From Hyphobacterium indicum (GTDB taxonomy: Bacteria > Pseudomonadota > Alphaproteobacteria > Caulobacterales > Maricaulaceae): a stretch of DNA of 64,000 bases. The stretch covers positions 868,001-932,000 of the forward strand of contig NZ_QBDX01000004.1 of assembly GCF_003129605.1 (NCBI RefSeq), given 5' to 3'. The translations under genes were made by a program, and so were the position numbers. Positions 1-8,033 of the stretch are shown here, piece by piece; positions within the stretch are counted from its first letter, which is position 1; each line of letters starts with the position of its first letter. The notes beneath the pieces were generated by a model that saw only the letters and a program-made list of their open reading frames with translations, searched no databases and was not told the DNA's origin.

Positions 1-397
1 ACGGGCGCGCCTGGGAAATCGCTTCCGGTGTTGCGCCGGCCAGCGCTTCGGCCGCACCGGCACCGGGGCGCATAATGGTCCCGAAGACAAGGCCGATGAC
101 ATTGGCGAAGAAGGTTGTGACAAGATAGAGCCCGACCGTCATCAGGCCGAGCGTGCCCAGCTTGGCGGGCTCCTTCATCGCCACAACACCGGCGACCAGC
201 GTGGTGAAGATGAGCGGCACGATCATCATCCGGATCAGCGCGATGAAAATCTCGCCATAGGGGCGGATATAGCCATCAAGGAAGGATTCGGCCTGATCGC
301 CCATGAGCTGCTGAATCAGCAAGCCGAAGCCGATCCCCAGAACCAGCGCGCCGAGCACGCGCTTCCACAAGGTGATTCCAAACCAGAAATTGAACAT
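1..397 (-). CDS. Dicarboxylate/amino acid:cation symporter (DAACS family), N-terminal part, cut by window edge
   Basis: The minus-strand frame opens with MFNFWFGITLWKRVLGALVL and runs off the window after about 132 codons. It shows a hydrophobic first helix, then IRPYGEIFIALIRMMIVPLIF (residues about 45-65) and a Thr/Gly-rich helix, the pattern of the DAACS (GltP/DctA) family of sodium- or proton-coupled carboxylate and amino-acid importers in the inner membrane. A strong ribosome site (GGGAGG) lies 8 bases before the ATG. The substrate cannot be read from this fragment. The C-terminal transport core lies outside the window. Confidence 0.85.
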   Translation of the reverse strand, partial: MFNFWFGITLWKRVLGALVLGIGFGLLIQQLMGDQAESFLDGYIRPYGEIFIALIRMMIVPLIFTTLVAGVVAMKEPAKLGTLGLMTVGLYLVTTFFANVIGLVFGTIMRPGAGAAEALAGATPEAISQARP

Positions 398-457
398 GAA
401 AACCGCCTCCCGCCCGGCCATTATGATGGCGGCAGACTAGGCCGGTTCAGGGCGGCG

Positions 458-766
458 TCAACGGGCGCGTGTTGCGTCGAGAAGCTTGGCGAGCACGACA
501 TAGCCGGTCACGCCGGCCAGGGCTGCGCCTGCAATCATGGCAAACGGGCCAAGATCCCCCATCACATCAATCAGCGGAGCCGACATCAAGGGAAGAGCGA
601 TCAGCGCCTGGACGCCAAGGCGGCGCCAGCTGACATCCCGGTAGCCCAGAGCCCGGCGCATCGTTCCGGCCGAAAAATAGTGGCTGGCACGCGCAGCTTC
701 GCCGCCATCATGACCATCTCGATCATGAGAAACGACCGCCTCGTATGGATTCTGGAACATTGCCAT
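458..766 (-). CDS. Small hypothetical membrane protein, probably leaderless
   Basis: About 102 residues beginning MAMFQNPYEAVVSHDRDGHD. A charged N-terminal part is followed by two hydrophobic stretches (about residues 50-65 and 72-92), so two membrane helices are likely. I do not recognise the family. There is no Shine-Dalgarno sequence before either early ATG (766 or 760), but a good sigma-70 promoter ends only 7 bases upstream of the 766 ATG, which would place the transcript start at the start codon. A longer frame back to a TTG at 832 has no ribosome site and would overlap that promoter. It lies 60 bases upstream of the symporter gene on the same strand and may be co-transcribed with it. 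Confidence 0.5.
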   Translation of the reverse strand: MAMFQNPYEAVVSHDRDGHDGGEAARASHYFSAGTMRRALGYRDVSWRRLGVQALIALPLMSAPLIDVMGDLGPFAMIAGAALAGVTGYVVLAKLLDATRAR

Positions 767-773
767 GAAAGTG

Positions 774-801
774 ACTATACGGACTTTTTTTTGAAAGTCA
801 A
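774..801 (-). promoter_or_regulatory. Sigma-70-like promoter abutting the start codon
   Basis: On the minus strand TTGACT (801-796) and TATAGT (779-774) are 16 bases apart. The ATG of the small membrane protein begins 7 bases after the -10 box, so the predicted start of transcription coincides with the start codon. Confidence 0.55.
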
Positions 802-886
802 AGCCCTCTGGATAACTCGTATTAAAGCACAAAAAACAATAGGTAAGGAGGTATTTACAGGGGTTAATGAATGCTAATGAAAAGTG

Positions 887-912
887 AAAAGGCGGCCCAG
901 AGGCCGCCTTTT
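887..912. terminator. Bidirectional intrinsic terminator downstream of ahpD
   Basis: A perfect 11-bp stem (887-897 with 902-912) has a 4-base loop. The stem ends are AAAA and TTTT, so each strand has a short U-tract. It sits about 30 bases past the ahpD stop. Confidence 0.75.
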
Positions 913-944
913 AGGAGAAAAACATGTCAGTCCGGGTACGGATG

Positions 945-1478
945 TTATGCGGCCAGTGCGCTTTCAGCCTTCAGCACCGCCGCAATGGCATTGAGGGTCG
1001 AGGCGATCCGCACCGCCGTCTGGATCTGCTCGGCGCTGACACCATGCCGGCGCAATTCGGCCTCATGACTGTCGATGCAGGCACCGCAGCCATTGATCGC
1101 CGAGACCGCCAGTGACCAGAGCTCGAAATCGGCCTTGTCCACACCCGGATTGGCAATCACATTCATCCGCAGCTTGGCGGGCAGGGTCTTGTAATCCTTC
1201 GCGGACGACAAATGCACGAAGCGGTAATAGACATTGTTCATGCCCATGATCGCCGCAGCAGACTTGGCAGCGGAAATTGCTTCGGGCGAGAGTGTGTCCG
1301 CAATTTCTGCTTCAACGGCTCTGACAACCGCCGGCACGCCGACTGCATGCGCCGAAGCCAGGAATGTGCCCCATTTCTTCTGGTCGTCGAGAATCGTTTC
1401 CCGCGCCAGACTGGACAGGTTGAGCTTCAGATCCTTGGCGTATTCCGGCACTGCCGTCTTCAGAGCTTCAAGGCTCAT
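945..1478 (-). CDS. ahpD: Alkyl hydroperoxide reductase AhpD (carboxymuconolactone decarboxylase fold)
   Basis: 177 residues starting [10 protein letters not shown], with GGAGA 7 bases upstream. The active-site C-G-A-C motif is at residues 131-134, followed by His138 (S-H-E-A), the AhpD proton-relay arrangement. Known AhpD proteins are alkylhydroperoxidases that reduce AhpC in some bacteria using a lipoamide-linked system. Here the gene follows ahpC on the same strand after 84 bases, and no ahpF is present nearby, so an AhpC/AhpD pair is the likely arrangement. An in-frame ATG at 1541 lies inside the intercistronic hairpin and is unlikely to be the start. Confidence 0.93.
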   Translation of the reverse strand: MSLEALKTAVPEYAKDLKLNLSSLARETILDDQKKWGTFLASAHAVGVPAVVRAVEAEIADTLSPEAISAAKSAAAIMGMNNVYYRFVHLSSAKDYKTLPAKLRMNVIANPGVDKADFELWSLAVSAINGCGACIDSHEAELRRHGVSAEQIQTAVRIASTLNAIAAVLKAESALAA

Positions 1479-1503
1479 TATATTTCTCCATTTGAAAGAG
1501 GAA

Positions 1504-1543
1504 AGATGCGCCCGCCCTTCGGGGGAGGCGGGCGGACGCATCT
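1504..1543. terminator. Hairpin between ahpC and ahpD (attenuator or partial terminator)
   Basis: AGATGCG (1504-1510) pairs with CGCATCT (1537-1543), and CCGCCC (1512-1517) pairs with GGGCGG (1530-1535). Only one C/A mismatch interrupts the 13-pair stem. On the minus strand the following bases are pyrimidine-rich rather than a clean U-run, so it may lower ahpD expression or protect the ahpC message rather than stop transcription completely. Confidence 0.5.
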
Positions 1544-1562
1544 CCGGTCAGGTCGCGATGGG

Positions 1563-2114
1563 TTACGCGGCCAGGGTTTCGCCGCCTACAGCGCGGTTGC
1601 AGGGGCAGAGTTCGTCAGTTTGCAGCGCATCCAGGACCCGCAGCGTGTCTTCCGGATTACGGCCGACATTCAGATTGGTCACATAGACGTGCTGGATCAC
1701 ATTGTCCGGATCGACGATGAAGGTGGCCCGAAGCGGAACGCCTTCATCCGAGCGGATGCCCAGCGCATCGATCAGCGAACCGGTGGTGTCGGCAAATTGC
1801 CAGATCGGCAGTTTTTCGAGATCCGGATGATCCCGGCGCCAGGCCAGCTTGCAGAACTCGTTGTCGGCAGAGCCGCCCAGAACCACCGCATCACGGTCGG
1901 TAAAGTCCTCGTTGAGATCGGCAAACGCCTTGATCTCGGTCGGGCAGACAAAGGTGAAGTCCTTCGGATAGAAGAAGATCACTTTCCACTTGCCTTCAAA
2001 ACTGTCCTGATTGACCGGTTCGAAAGCACTCTCACCATTTTCCTCGTGCTGCATGAAACCGGGCTTGACGCCTGTGATTGCAAATTCGGGGAGCTTTTCG
2101 CCTATTCCCATCAT
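1563..2114 (-). CDS. ahpC: Peroxiredoxin AhpC (2-Cys, AhpC/Prx1 type)
   Basis: About 183 residues starting MMGIGEKLPEF. The peroxidatic cysteine is Cys57 in the motif D-F-T-F-V-C-P-T-E, and a C-terminal C-P-C (Cys170/172) supplies the resolving cysteine. The enzyme reduces hydrogen peroxide and organic hydroperoxides. Upstream GAGGTC fits a start at 2114 (or the next ATG, 2111); the frame extends further to 2162 without a better site. It is divergent from oxyR and precedes ahpD, which makes it a probable OxyR target. Size and cysteine layout resemble the AhpC type that pairs with AhpD. Confidence 0.95.
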   Translation of the reverse strand: MMGIGEKLPEFAITGVKPGFMQHEENGESAFEPVNQDSFEGKWKVIFFYPKDFTFVCPTEIKAFADLNEDFTDRDAVVLGGSADNEFCKLAWRRDHPDLEKLPIWQFADTTGSLIDALGIRSDEGVPLRATFIVDPDNVIQHVYVTNLNVGRNPEDTLRVLDALQTDELCPCNRAVGGETLAA

Positions 2115-2246
2115 GATACTGACCTCGTTTCTTGTTTTCAGATTTTCGGGCTCTTCACCCAATCGACAGGGTCAGAGATAAGAGGCCGAGCGTCATAAAT
2201 CCAATGAATTGTTTTTGGATAAGACATAGGCTATATCAATATCGTC
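2115..2246. promoter_or_regulatory. ahpC-oxyR divergent regulatory region, candidate OxyR site
   Basis: The 132-bp divergent region is A/T-richer near oxyR. Within 2218-2237 there is a GATA...TATC dyad containing CTAT (2231-2234), loosely like the ATAG-N7-CTAT half-sites bound by OxyR. The spacing does not match the consensus exactly, so the exact operator is uncertain. The gene arrangement itself argues that OxyR acts here. Confidence 0.35.
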
Positions 2247-3140
2247 ATGACAATTCCCTTGCCGACGCTCCGCCAGCTCCGCTTTCTCGTCACCCTTGCT
2301 GATGAGGGGAATTTCTCTCGTGCAGCGGAGGTTTGCCATGTCACCCAACCGACCCTGTCGGCGGCCATAAAGGAGCTGGAGACAACCCTTGGCGTGACTC
2401 TGGTCGAGCGCGGTGCCCGCGGCACGACGCTCACACCGGCGGGAGAAGCCGCCCTGGACCGCGCCCGCTCCACGCTGGCAGAAGCCGAGGATCTGGTGCA
2501 GGCCGCCCGCGCGGCGGGGGAGCCGTTGAACGGTCCTTTCCGTCTGGGCGTCATTCCGACGATCGCGCCTTTTCTCCTGCCACGGCTATTGCCCGTGCTG
2601 TCGAACGCCCATCCAAAGCTTCAGCTCTATCTGCGCGAGGACCTGACCGACCGGCTGCTGGATGGTTTGCGCTCGCGCAATCTTGATGCTGCGCTCATCG
2701 CCCTGCCCTATGATGCCGCCGGGATTGAGGCGATTGCTGTCGGGGCCGACGAATTTCTGTTTGCCGCCGCGCCTGATCATCCCCTGTCGAACAAGACCAC
2801 GCTGTCCGTCAGTGATCTGGGCGGAGAAAAGCTGCTCATGCTCGAGGACGGGCATTGCCTGCGTGACCATGCGCTCTCGGTCTGCGCGGCCGCCGCATCG
2901 CGGTCGGATTTTGCTGCGACCAGCCTGCACACGCTGGCCCAGATGGTGAAATCCGGTCTCGGCGCGACGCTCCTGCCGCGCCTTGCCGTGGAAGGCGGCG
3001 TGACCGACGGGCTGGGTCTTGTGGTCAAGCCCTTCACCCCGGCCATCATCGGCCGCGAGATCGGCATCGCCTGGCGCAAGGGCTCGGCACGTGAGGCCGA
3101 AGCCCGGCTGATCGCTGAATCGCTGAAAGAGGTGATATAA
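2247..3140 (+). CDS. oxyR: Hydrogen-peroxide sensor OxyR (LysR family)
   Basis: 297 residues. An N-terminal LysR winged helix-turn-helix (about residues 5-65, with F-S-R-A-A and V-T-Q-P-T-L-S) is followed by a periplasmic-binding-like sensor domain. The redox pair expected of OxyR is present as Cys204 and Cys213 in D-G-H-C-L-R-D-H-A-L-S-V-C, matching the Cys199/Cys208 pair of E. coli OxyR, which forms a disulfide on oxidation. It is transcribed away from ahpC and ends at an intrinsic terminator. Expected role: activation of peroxide-defence genes. Confidence 0.95.
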   Translation: MTIPLPTLRQLRFLVTLADEGNFSRAAEVCHVTQPTLSAAIKELETTLGVTLVERGARGTTLTPAGEAALDRARSTLAEAEDLVQAARAAGEPLNGPFRLGVIPTIAPFLLPRLLPVLSNAHPKLQLYLREDLTDRLLDGLRSRNLDAALIALPYDAAGIEAIAVGADEFLFAAAPDHPLSNKTTLSVSDLGGEKLLMLEDGHCLRDHALSVCAAAASRSDFAATSLHTLAQMVKSGLGATLLPRLAVEGGVTDGLGLVVKPFTPAIIGREIGIAWRKGSAREAEARLIAESLKEVI

Positions 3141-3168
3141 AAGCCCCTGGCGCTGACTGGGGGCTTTT
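3139..3168. terminator. Intrinsic terminator after oxyR, usable from both strands
   Basis: AAAAGCCCC (3139-3147) pairs with GGGGCTTTT (3160-3168). It overlaps the end of oxyR and faces the convergent gene that ends at 3180. Confidence 0.85.
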
Positions 3169-3179
3169 CATTCCAGCGA

Positions 3180-3563
3180 TTAGTTTAGCCCTGCAGCGAG
3201 ATCTGCAGAAAGACGCTCAACCAAGTCAGGCATGCTTTGCACATCCCCATCATTCGCGCAGCGCCGATAAACCCGCACTCGCTCCCCTACGCGAAAATAT
3301 TCCGAAGCGTATTCAGAGACGTACTCATTGCCATCATCTCCCTGCAAGACTTGCTGCGAAAGGGGAACAGCGCCGCGACTTGTATTGGCAACGCTGTGTC
3401 GTTCTTCCACAACGGTCGCCAAGGTTTCTCCGCAAGGCACTGCCCTCGGTTGCATCAAAATGATTAGTGACGTTCCCATGGAAATGGCGATGATCAGGCC
3501 GCCAACTCCGAAGGTTATCGCCCTCTTTCGCCCAACTTGCTTAGACTCTTCAAATTCGCTCAT
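3180..3563 (-). CDS. Hypothetical single-pass membrane protein
   Basis: 127 residues. A short basic N-terminus (K-R-K at about 9-14) is followed by one hydrophobic helix (about residues 15-37) and a soluble C-terminal part rich in acidic residues, with two cysteines (C-G-E and R-R-C-A) that could pair outside the membrane. The family is not recognised; the C-terminal part faintly recalls DUF3592-like domains. The sequence is visibly less GC-rich than its neighbours. It starts 17 bases after the stop of the S9A peptidase gene, so the two are probably one transcript. Confidence 0.65.
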   Translation of the reverse strand: MSEFEESKQVGRKRAITFGVGGLIIAISMGTSLIILMQPRAVPCGETLATVVEERHSVANTSRGAVPLSQQVLQGDDGNEYVSEYASEYFRVGERVRVYRRCANDGDVQSMPDLVERLSADLAAGLN

Positions 3564-3580
3564 TGCGTCAATTCTATTGC

Positions 3581-5788
3581 CTACTCGCTATCCATCAGCC
3601 GCTGGCTGAGGAAGGTGTAGAGCAGGGAATCACGGCGCGCGCTCTCGGCAAGATTGGCCGCAGAGGAATGTCCGCCTTCCGTGTTTTCATAATACAGATA
3701 GGGATGACCCAGCTCCTCGAGCAGGTGCGAGAATTTGCGGGCATGGCCCGGATGGACGCGGTCATCCTTGGTCGAGGTGTAGAGATATATCTCCGGATAA
3801 TCACCATTGGCATCGACATTGTGATAGGGCGAGATCGAGCGCAGGAAACCGCCCTCGTCCGGATCCGCCGGATCGCCATATTCGCCCATCCATGACGCGC
3901 CGGCGAGCAATTGGTTGAAGCGCAACATGTCGAGCAGCGGTACAGCCGACACGACCGCATTCCACAGATCGGGCCGCTGGGTGTACATCACGCCGGTCAG
4001 AAGCCCGCCATTCGATCCGCCATAAACGCCCAGATGGCGCGGCGTCGTGAGGCCGGTCTCGATCACATCTTCTGCGACCGCAATCAGATCATCATAGATG
4101 CGCTGACGGTCCATTTTCAGACCCGCCTGGTGCCAGGCCGGGCCGAACTCACCGCCGCCGCGGATATTGGCGGACACATAAGCCCCGCCACGCTCCAGCC
4201 AGAGCCGGCCCCGCACACCCGAATAGCTGGGCTGGATCGACACCTGGAAACCGCCATAGGCATAGAGCAGGGTCGGCGTTGTGCCGTCCATGACGGTGTC
4301 ACGATGGCGGACCACGAAATAGGGAATCATTGTGCCATCGCTGGATTCAGCTTCCAGCTGTTCCACGACCAGATCTTCGGCCTCAAACCAGCTCGGTGTT
4401 GACTTGGCCTGCTCCACGGTTCCGGCCTCGATGTCCACGAGATAAAGAGAATCCGGGGTCAGGAAGCCTTCGGCGTTCAGAAAAGCAAGGTCATGATAAA
4501 CGCTCGTTCCGAATAGCCCGAGGGTAAGGTTTTCCGGTGTGTCGATCTGCGACGACGACCAGACATTGCCATCGAAATCAAAGCGCCAGAGCTGTCCGGT
4601 GACATTATCGTCAATCTGGATCAACACCGTGTCTTGCGAGATTCCGACCCCGCCGATCGACTGGCGCGCCCCTGGCACGAAGACCGTCGCCACATCGCCG
4701 ATTTCGCCGGTCGCTGCAAAGTCACCCATGTCGAAAGACAAGAGCGCGCCTTGCGGGAAGCTGTCGCCATTCTCGCGCGTCCAGTCCTCTTCCAGGGTGA
4801 ACAGGAGCTGGTTGTCATAAAGGCCTGACAGGGAGGACTTGGCGGGGATTGGAAGCGCAACCGGATCGGCACCTTCCGGCAAATACCACCATGTCGTTTC
4901 AAAGAAGGTGTCGGCCTCCGACGCCATCATGTAGACATTGCCCGCATTATCCTCGGTCCGGAACGCAAACAGGCCAACATCCTCTCGGTCACCGCGCAGG
5001 ATTTCGGTGGCCTCTTCCATCGGCGTGCCGCGTTCCCAGCGATAGATGATAGACGGATAGCCCGATGTCGTTGAATTCTCGTCACTCGTGGCAAAGCCGA
5101 ACAGAACCGTGTCTTCGTCAATCCAGCTCATGCCGCCCTTGGCTTCGGGGGAGATGAAGCCATCCTCGACGAAGGTACGGCTTTCCAGATCAAACTCGCG
5201 GCGGACCGAAGCGTCCTGGCCGCCATCCGACAGGGTTATGATGCAGCGGTTGTACTCGGGCGCCAGGCAATTGGAACCTTGCCACACCCAGTTCGTATCC
5301 TCTGCCTCGGCCAGCGCATCGAGATCCAGCACCACGTCCCATTCGGGCGCATCCGACAGATAGCTTTCGAGGCTGGTCCGGCGCCACAGACCGTGCGTAT
5401 TGTCCGCATCCTGCCAGAAATTCCAGATATAATCGTTCTGGTAGGAGCCATAGGGAATGCGGTCATTGCTCTGATAGACTTCAAGCGCCGCATTATACAA
5501 TTCATCATAGCGCGGATCGCCCTGCAGGCGGTCAAATGTGCGCTCATTCTGGCCTTCAACCCATTCCAGAGCCCGCTCACCCTCGACCTCTTCGAGCCAG
5601 ACGCGTGGATCGTTTTCCGGATCGATCTGGACGATATCGGCTTCTTCGGTCATGTCCGCAGACTCCATCGTCCCGGACGCTTCCGGCATATCGGTTTCCG
5701 TTTCGGCACTGTTTGTGTCAGATGATTCCGAAGAACAGGCCATCAGCAAGGCCCCGGCGGCCGTGGCAGTCAAAAATCGTTGCAGCAT
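3581..5788 (-). CDS. Exported prolyl oligopeptidase family serine peptidase (S9A), probable lipoprotein
   Basis: 735 residues. The N-terminus MLQRFLTATAAGALLMACSS carries a lipobox (L-M-A-C), so the mature protein is probably lipid-anchored. After an acidic linker come the beta-propeller and a C-terminal alpha/beta-hydrolase domain with catalytic Ser592 (G-G-S-N-G-G), Asp at about 675-676 (K-D-D-R-V-H-P-G) and His707 (E-G-G-H-S-S). The motifs A-Y-G-G-F and N-I-R-G-G-G-E-F-G are typical of the family. Such enzymes cleave short proline-containing peptides, here probably for peptide feeding in the periplasm. It is divergent from dapF. Confidence 0.93.
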   Translation of the reverse strand: MLQRFLTATAAGALLMACSSESSDTNSAETETDMPEASGTMESADMTEEADIVQIDPENDPRVWLEEVEGERALEWVEGQNERTFDRLQGDPRYDELYNAALEVYQSNDRIPYGSYQNDYIWNFWQDADNTHGLWRRTSLESYLSDAPEWDVVLDLDALAEAEDTNWVWQGSNCLAPEYNRCIITLSDGGQDASVRREFDLESRTFVEDGFISPEAKGGMSWIDEDTVLFGFATSDENSTTSGYPSIIYRWERGTPMEEATEILRGDREDVGLFAFRTEDNAGNVYMMASEADTFFETTWWYLPEGADPVALPIPAKSSLSGLYDNQLLFTLEEDWTRENGDSFPQGALLSFDMGDFAATGEIGDVATVFVPGARQSIGGVGISQDTVLIQIDDNVTGQLWRFDFDGNVWSSSQIDTPENLTLGLFGTSVYHDLAFLNAEGFLTPDSLYLVDIEAGTVEQAKSTPSWFEAEDLVVEQLEAESSDGTMIPYFVVRHRDTVMDGTTPTLLYAYGGFQVSIQPSYSGVRGRLWLERGGAYVSANIRGGGEFGPAWHQAGLKMDRQRIYDDLIAVAEDVIETGLTTPRHLGVYGGSNGGLLTGVMYTQRPDLWNAVVSAVPLLDMLRFNQLLAGASWMGEYGDPADPDEGGFLRSISPYHNVDANGDYPEIYLYTSTKDDRVHPGHARKFSHLLEELGHPYLYYENTEGGHSSAANLAESARRDSLLYTFLSQRLMDSE

Positions 5789-5873
5789 CTGGATATCTCC
5801 CAGGATAATGTTGCCTGTATCCCTAGCGCCTGGGCGCGCGGATTCAAGTTAAACCCTCTGTAAGGAAGCTGTT

Positions 5874-6677
5874 ATGCGCGCCTTGAAGATGAACGGGACG
5901 GGAAATGCCTTCCTCCTTGTTGATGCGCGCGAACAGGCCTTCGCCGTAACGCCGGGGGGCGTGCGCGATCTGGCGGAGGCGTATGAATTTGATCAGCTCC
6001 TGGTGCTCGAGCCCAGCGAACGGGCCGCTGCGCACTATCGCATCTGGAACCGGGATGGCGGCGAAGTTGGTGCATGTGGCAATGGCGCACGCTGTGCCGG
6101 CTGGTATCTGACACAACAGTCCGCCACGGACACGGCGCTTCTCGACACCGCCTATGGTTTGACCGAAGCCCGCCGGACCGGCGATTTCCGCATCAGCGTT
6201 GATCTGGGCCCGGCCCTGACCCGCTGGCAGGAAATCCCGCTTGCCCGGGAAATGGGCACGGTGGCGCTGGATTATGCGCTGGAAAGCGGCGGTATCCGCC
6301 TGTCGCAACCCGGTGCCGTCTCGATGGGCAATCCGCACATCGTTTTCAACGTTCCGGAGCTGGAAGACCTGCCGGTGGAGGTGCTCGGACCGATGGCAGA
6401 AACCGACCCGCTTTTTCCGCAAGGGGTCAATGCCGGTTTCATGCAGATCCGCGACCGGTCGCATATCCGCCTCCGGGTGTGGGAGCGTGGCGCTGGCCTG
6501 ACCAAGGCTTGTGGAACCGGCGCGGCAGCCGCCATTGTCTCGGGGCACCGCAAGGGCCTGGTCGACCGGAAGTGTCTGGTCGCAGTGGATGGCGGCAAAC
6601 TGGCCATTGATTGGCGGGAGGACAATCATGTCTGGCTGGAAGGTCCGGTCGAGCTGGAAGGCGAAGTCACGCTCTGA
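5874..6677 (+). CDS. dapF: Diaminopimelate epimerase
   Basis: 267 residues. It converts LL- to meso-diaminopimelate for lysine and peptidoglycan synthesis in the cytoplasm. The two catalytic cysteines are seen as Cys68 in A-C-G-N-G-A-R-C and Cys213 in K-A-C-G-T-G-A-A. The N-terminal M-N-G-T-G-N-A-F and the G-N-P-H-I-V motif are also family hallmarks. It heads a plus-strand run with mtaB, ftsY and a transporter; the gap to mtaB is 48 bases, so co-transcription is likely. Confidence 0.96.
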   Translation: MRALKMNGTGNAFLLVDAREQAFAVTPGGVRDLAEAYEFDQLLVLEPSERAAAHYRIWNRDGGEVGACGNGARCAGWYLTQQSATDTALLDTAYGLTEARRTGDFRISVDLGPALTRWQEIPLAREMGTVALDYALESGGIRLSQPGAVSMGNPHIVFNVPELEDLPVEVLGPMAETDPLFPQGVNAGFMQIRDRSHIRLRVWERGAGLTKACGTGAAAAIVSGHRKGLVDRKCLVAVDGGKLAIDWREDNHVWLEGPVELEGEVTL

Positions 6678-6725
6678 GGCCCGGCGCTTGACCACAACTC
6701 ACCTTTCCACCACTTAGGCAGGCTT

Positions 6726-8033
6726 ATGTCTGATCAGGATGCCCATACCTCGCAGCCGGAAGCTCCGGCGGAAGCCGGCGGGAATGAAATTCTCACCTTC
6801 GGCTGCCGGCTCAACAGCTGGGAGAGCGAGGTCATGCGCGGACATGCCAGAGCAGCCGGGCTTGAAGGGGCCATCCTCGTCAACACCTGCGCCGTGACCA
6901 GCGAAGCCGTGCGCACTGCCCGCCAAGCCATCCGCAAGGCCCGCCGCGCCAACCCCGAAGCGCCCATCATCGTCACCGGCTGCGCCGCCCAGATCAACCC
7001 GGATGAATTCGCCCGCATGCCGGAAGTCACCCGCGTGATCGGCAATGCCGACAAGATGAAGGAGGCGACCTTCCGGCCGCATATCCTGTTGGCTGGAAAC
7101 GAGAAAACCTCCGTCTCCGATATCATGCAGGTCAGGGACGTCGCCGGCCATCTGGTAGACGGGCTGGACGGGCGGGCCCGCGCCTATGTCCAGGTCCAGA
7201 CCGGGTGCGATCATCGCTGCACCTTCTGCATCATTCCCTATGGCCGCGGCGACAGCCGCTCTGTGCCCGCCGGCGATGTCGTCGAGCAGGTCAAGACACT
7301 GGTCGGCACCGGCCATCAGGAAATCGTGCTGACCGGCGTCGATCTGACCAGTTGGGGCAGCGACCTTCCGGGAACGCCGAAACTGGGGCGCCTGGTACAG
7401 GCCATTCTGAAAAATGTGCCGGACCTCCCACAGCTTCGCCTCTCCTCCATTGATGCCATAGAGATTGATGACGCCCTGTTTGACGCCATCATCTCCGAGC
7501 CACGCATCGCGCCGCACCTGCATCTCTCGCTTCAGGCCGGGGCCGACATGATCCTGAAACGGATGAAGCGGCGGCATTTGCGCGCCGATGCTATCGACCT
7601 CTGCCAGCGCCTGAAATCCGCGCGCCCGGACATTGCCTTCGGAGCGGACATCATCGCCGGATTCCCGACCGAAACCGACGACATGTTTGAAGACTCGCTG
7701 AGGCTGGTTGATGAGTGCGGTCTCGCCTATCTGCATGTTTTCCCGTATTCGCCGCGCCCCGGAACACCGGCTGCACGCATGCCGCAGCTGGATCGCACCC
7801 TTATCAAGGCCCGCGCCGCGCGTTTGCGGCAGAAGGCCGATGAGGTGCTGGCCGCCCATCTCGAAACCATGACCGGATCGGTTCAGAGCGGGTTGGTGGA
7901 AAAGCCCGGATTCGCGCGCGCCCCCAATTTCGCGGGCATCAGCATGAGCACAATGACGGCCCGGGCCGGGGCGATACTGCCGATCCGTATCACCGGTCAT
8001 GACGGCAAGGTGCTGCAGGGGATGCCCGTATGA
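6726..8033 (+). CDS. mtaB: tRNA (N6-threonylcarbamoyladenosine-37-C2)-methylthiotransferase MtaB
   Basis: 435 residues. The N-terminal methylthiotransferase domain has cluster-binding cysteines at about 27, 55 and 86. The radical-SAM core has C-D-H-R-C-T-F-C (Cys161, 165, 168), followed by P-Y-G-R-G. This order belongs to the MiaB/RimO/MtaB family, and the short N-terminus and early motif V-N-T-C-A-V-T fit MtaB, which converts t6A37 to ms2t6A37 in tRNA-Lys. The stop overlaps the ftsY start (ATGA), indicating translational coupling; dapF-mtaB-ftsY order is common in alphaproteobacteria. Confidence 0.93.
   Translation: MSDQDAHTSQPEAPAEAGGNEILTFGCRLNSWESEVMRGHARAAGLEGAILVNTCAVTSEAVRTARQAIRKARRANPEAPIIVTGCAAQINPDEFARMPEVTRVIGNADKMKEATFRPHILLAGNEKTSVSDIMQVRDVAGHLVDGLDGRARAYVQVQTGCDHRCTFCIIPYGRGDSRSVPAGDVVEQVKTLVGTGHQEIVLTGVDLTSWGSDLPGTPKLGRLVQAILKNVPDLPQLRLSSIDAIEIDDALFDAIISEPRIAPHLHLSLQAGADMILKRMKRRHLRADAIDLCQRLKSARPDIAFGADIIAGFPTETDDMFEDSLRLVDECGLAYLHVFPYSPRPGTPAARMPQLDRTLIKARAARLRQKADEVLAAHLETMTGSVQSGLVEKPGFARAPNFAGISMSTMTARAGAILPIRITGHDGKVLQGMPV

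Noticed and set aside
861-880. CtrA-like TTAA-N7-TAAT sequence
   Set aside because: Second half-site does not match TTAA and no cell-cycle gene is adjacent; likely chance in an A/T-rich gap.
6714-8000. Long open frame of about 430 codons opposite mtaB
   Set aside because: Shadow of the mtaB coding frame; no start signal or recognisable protein.
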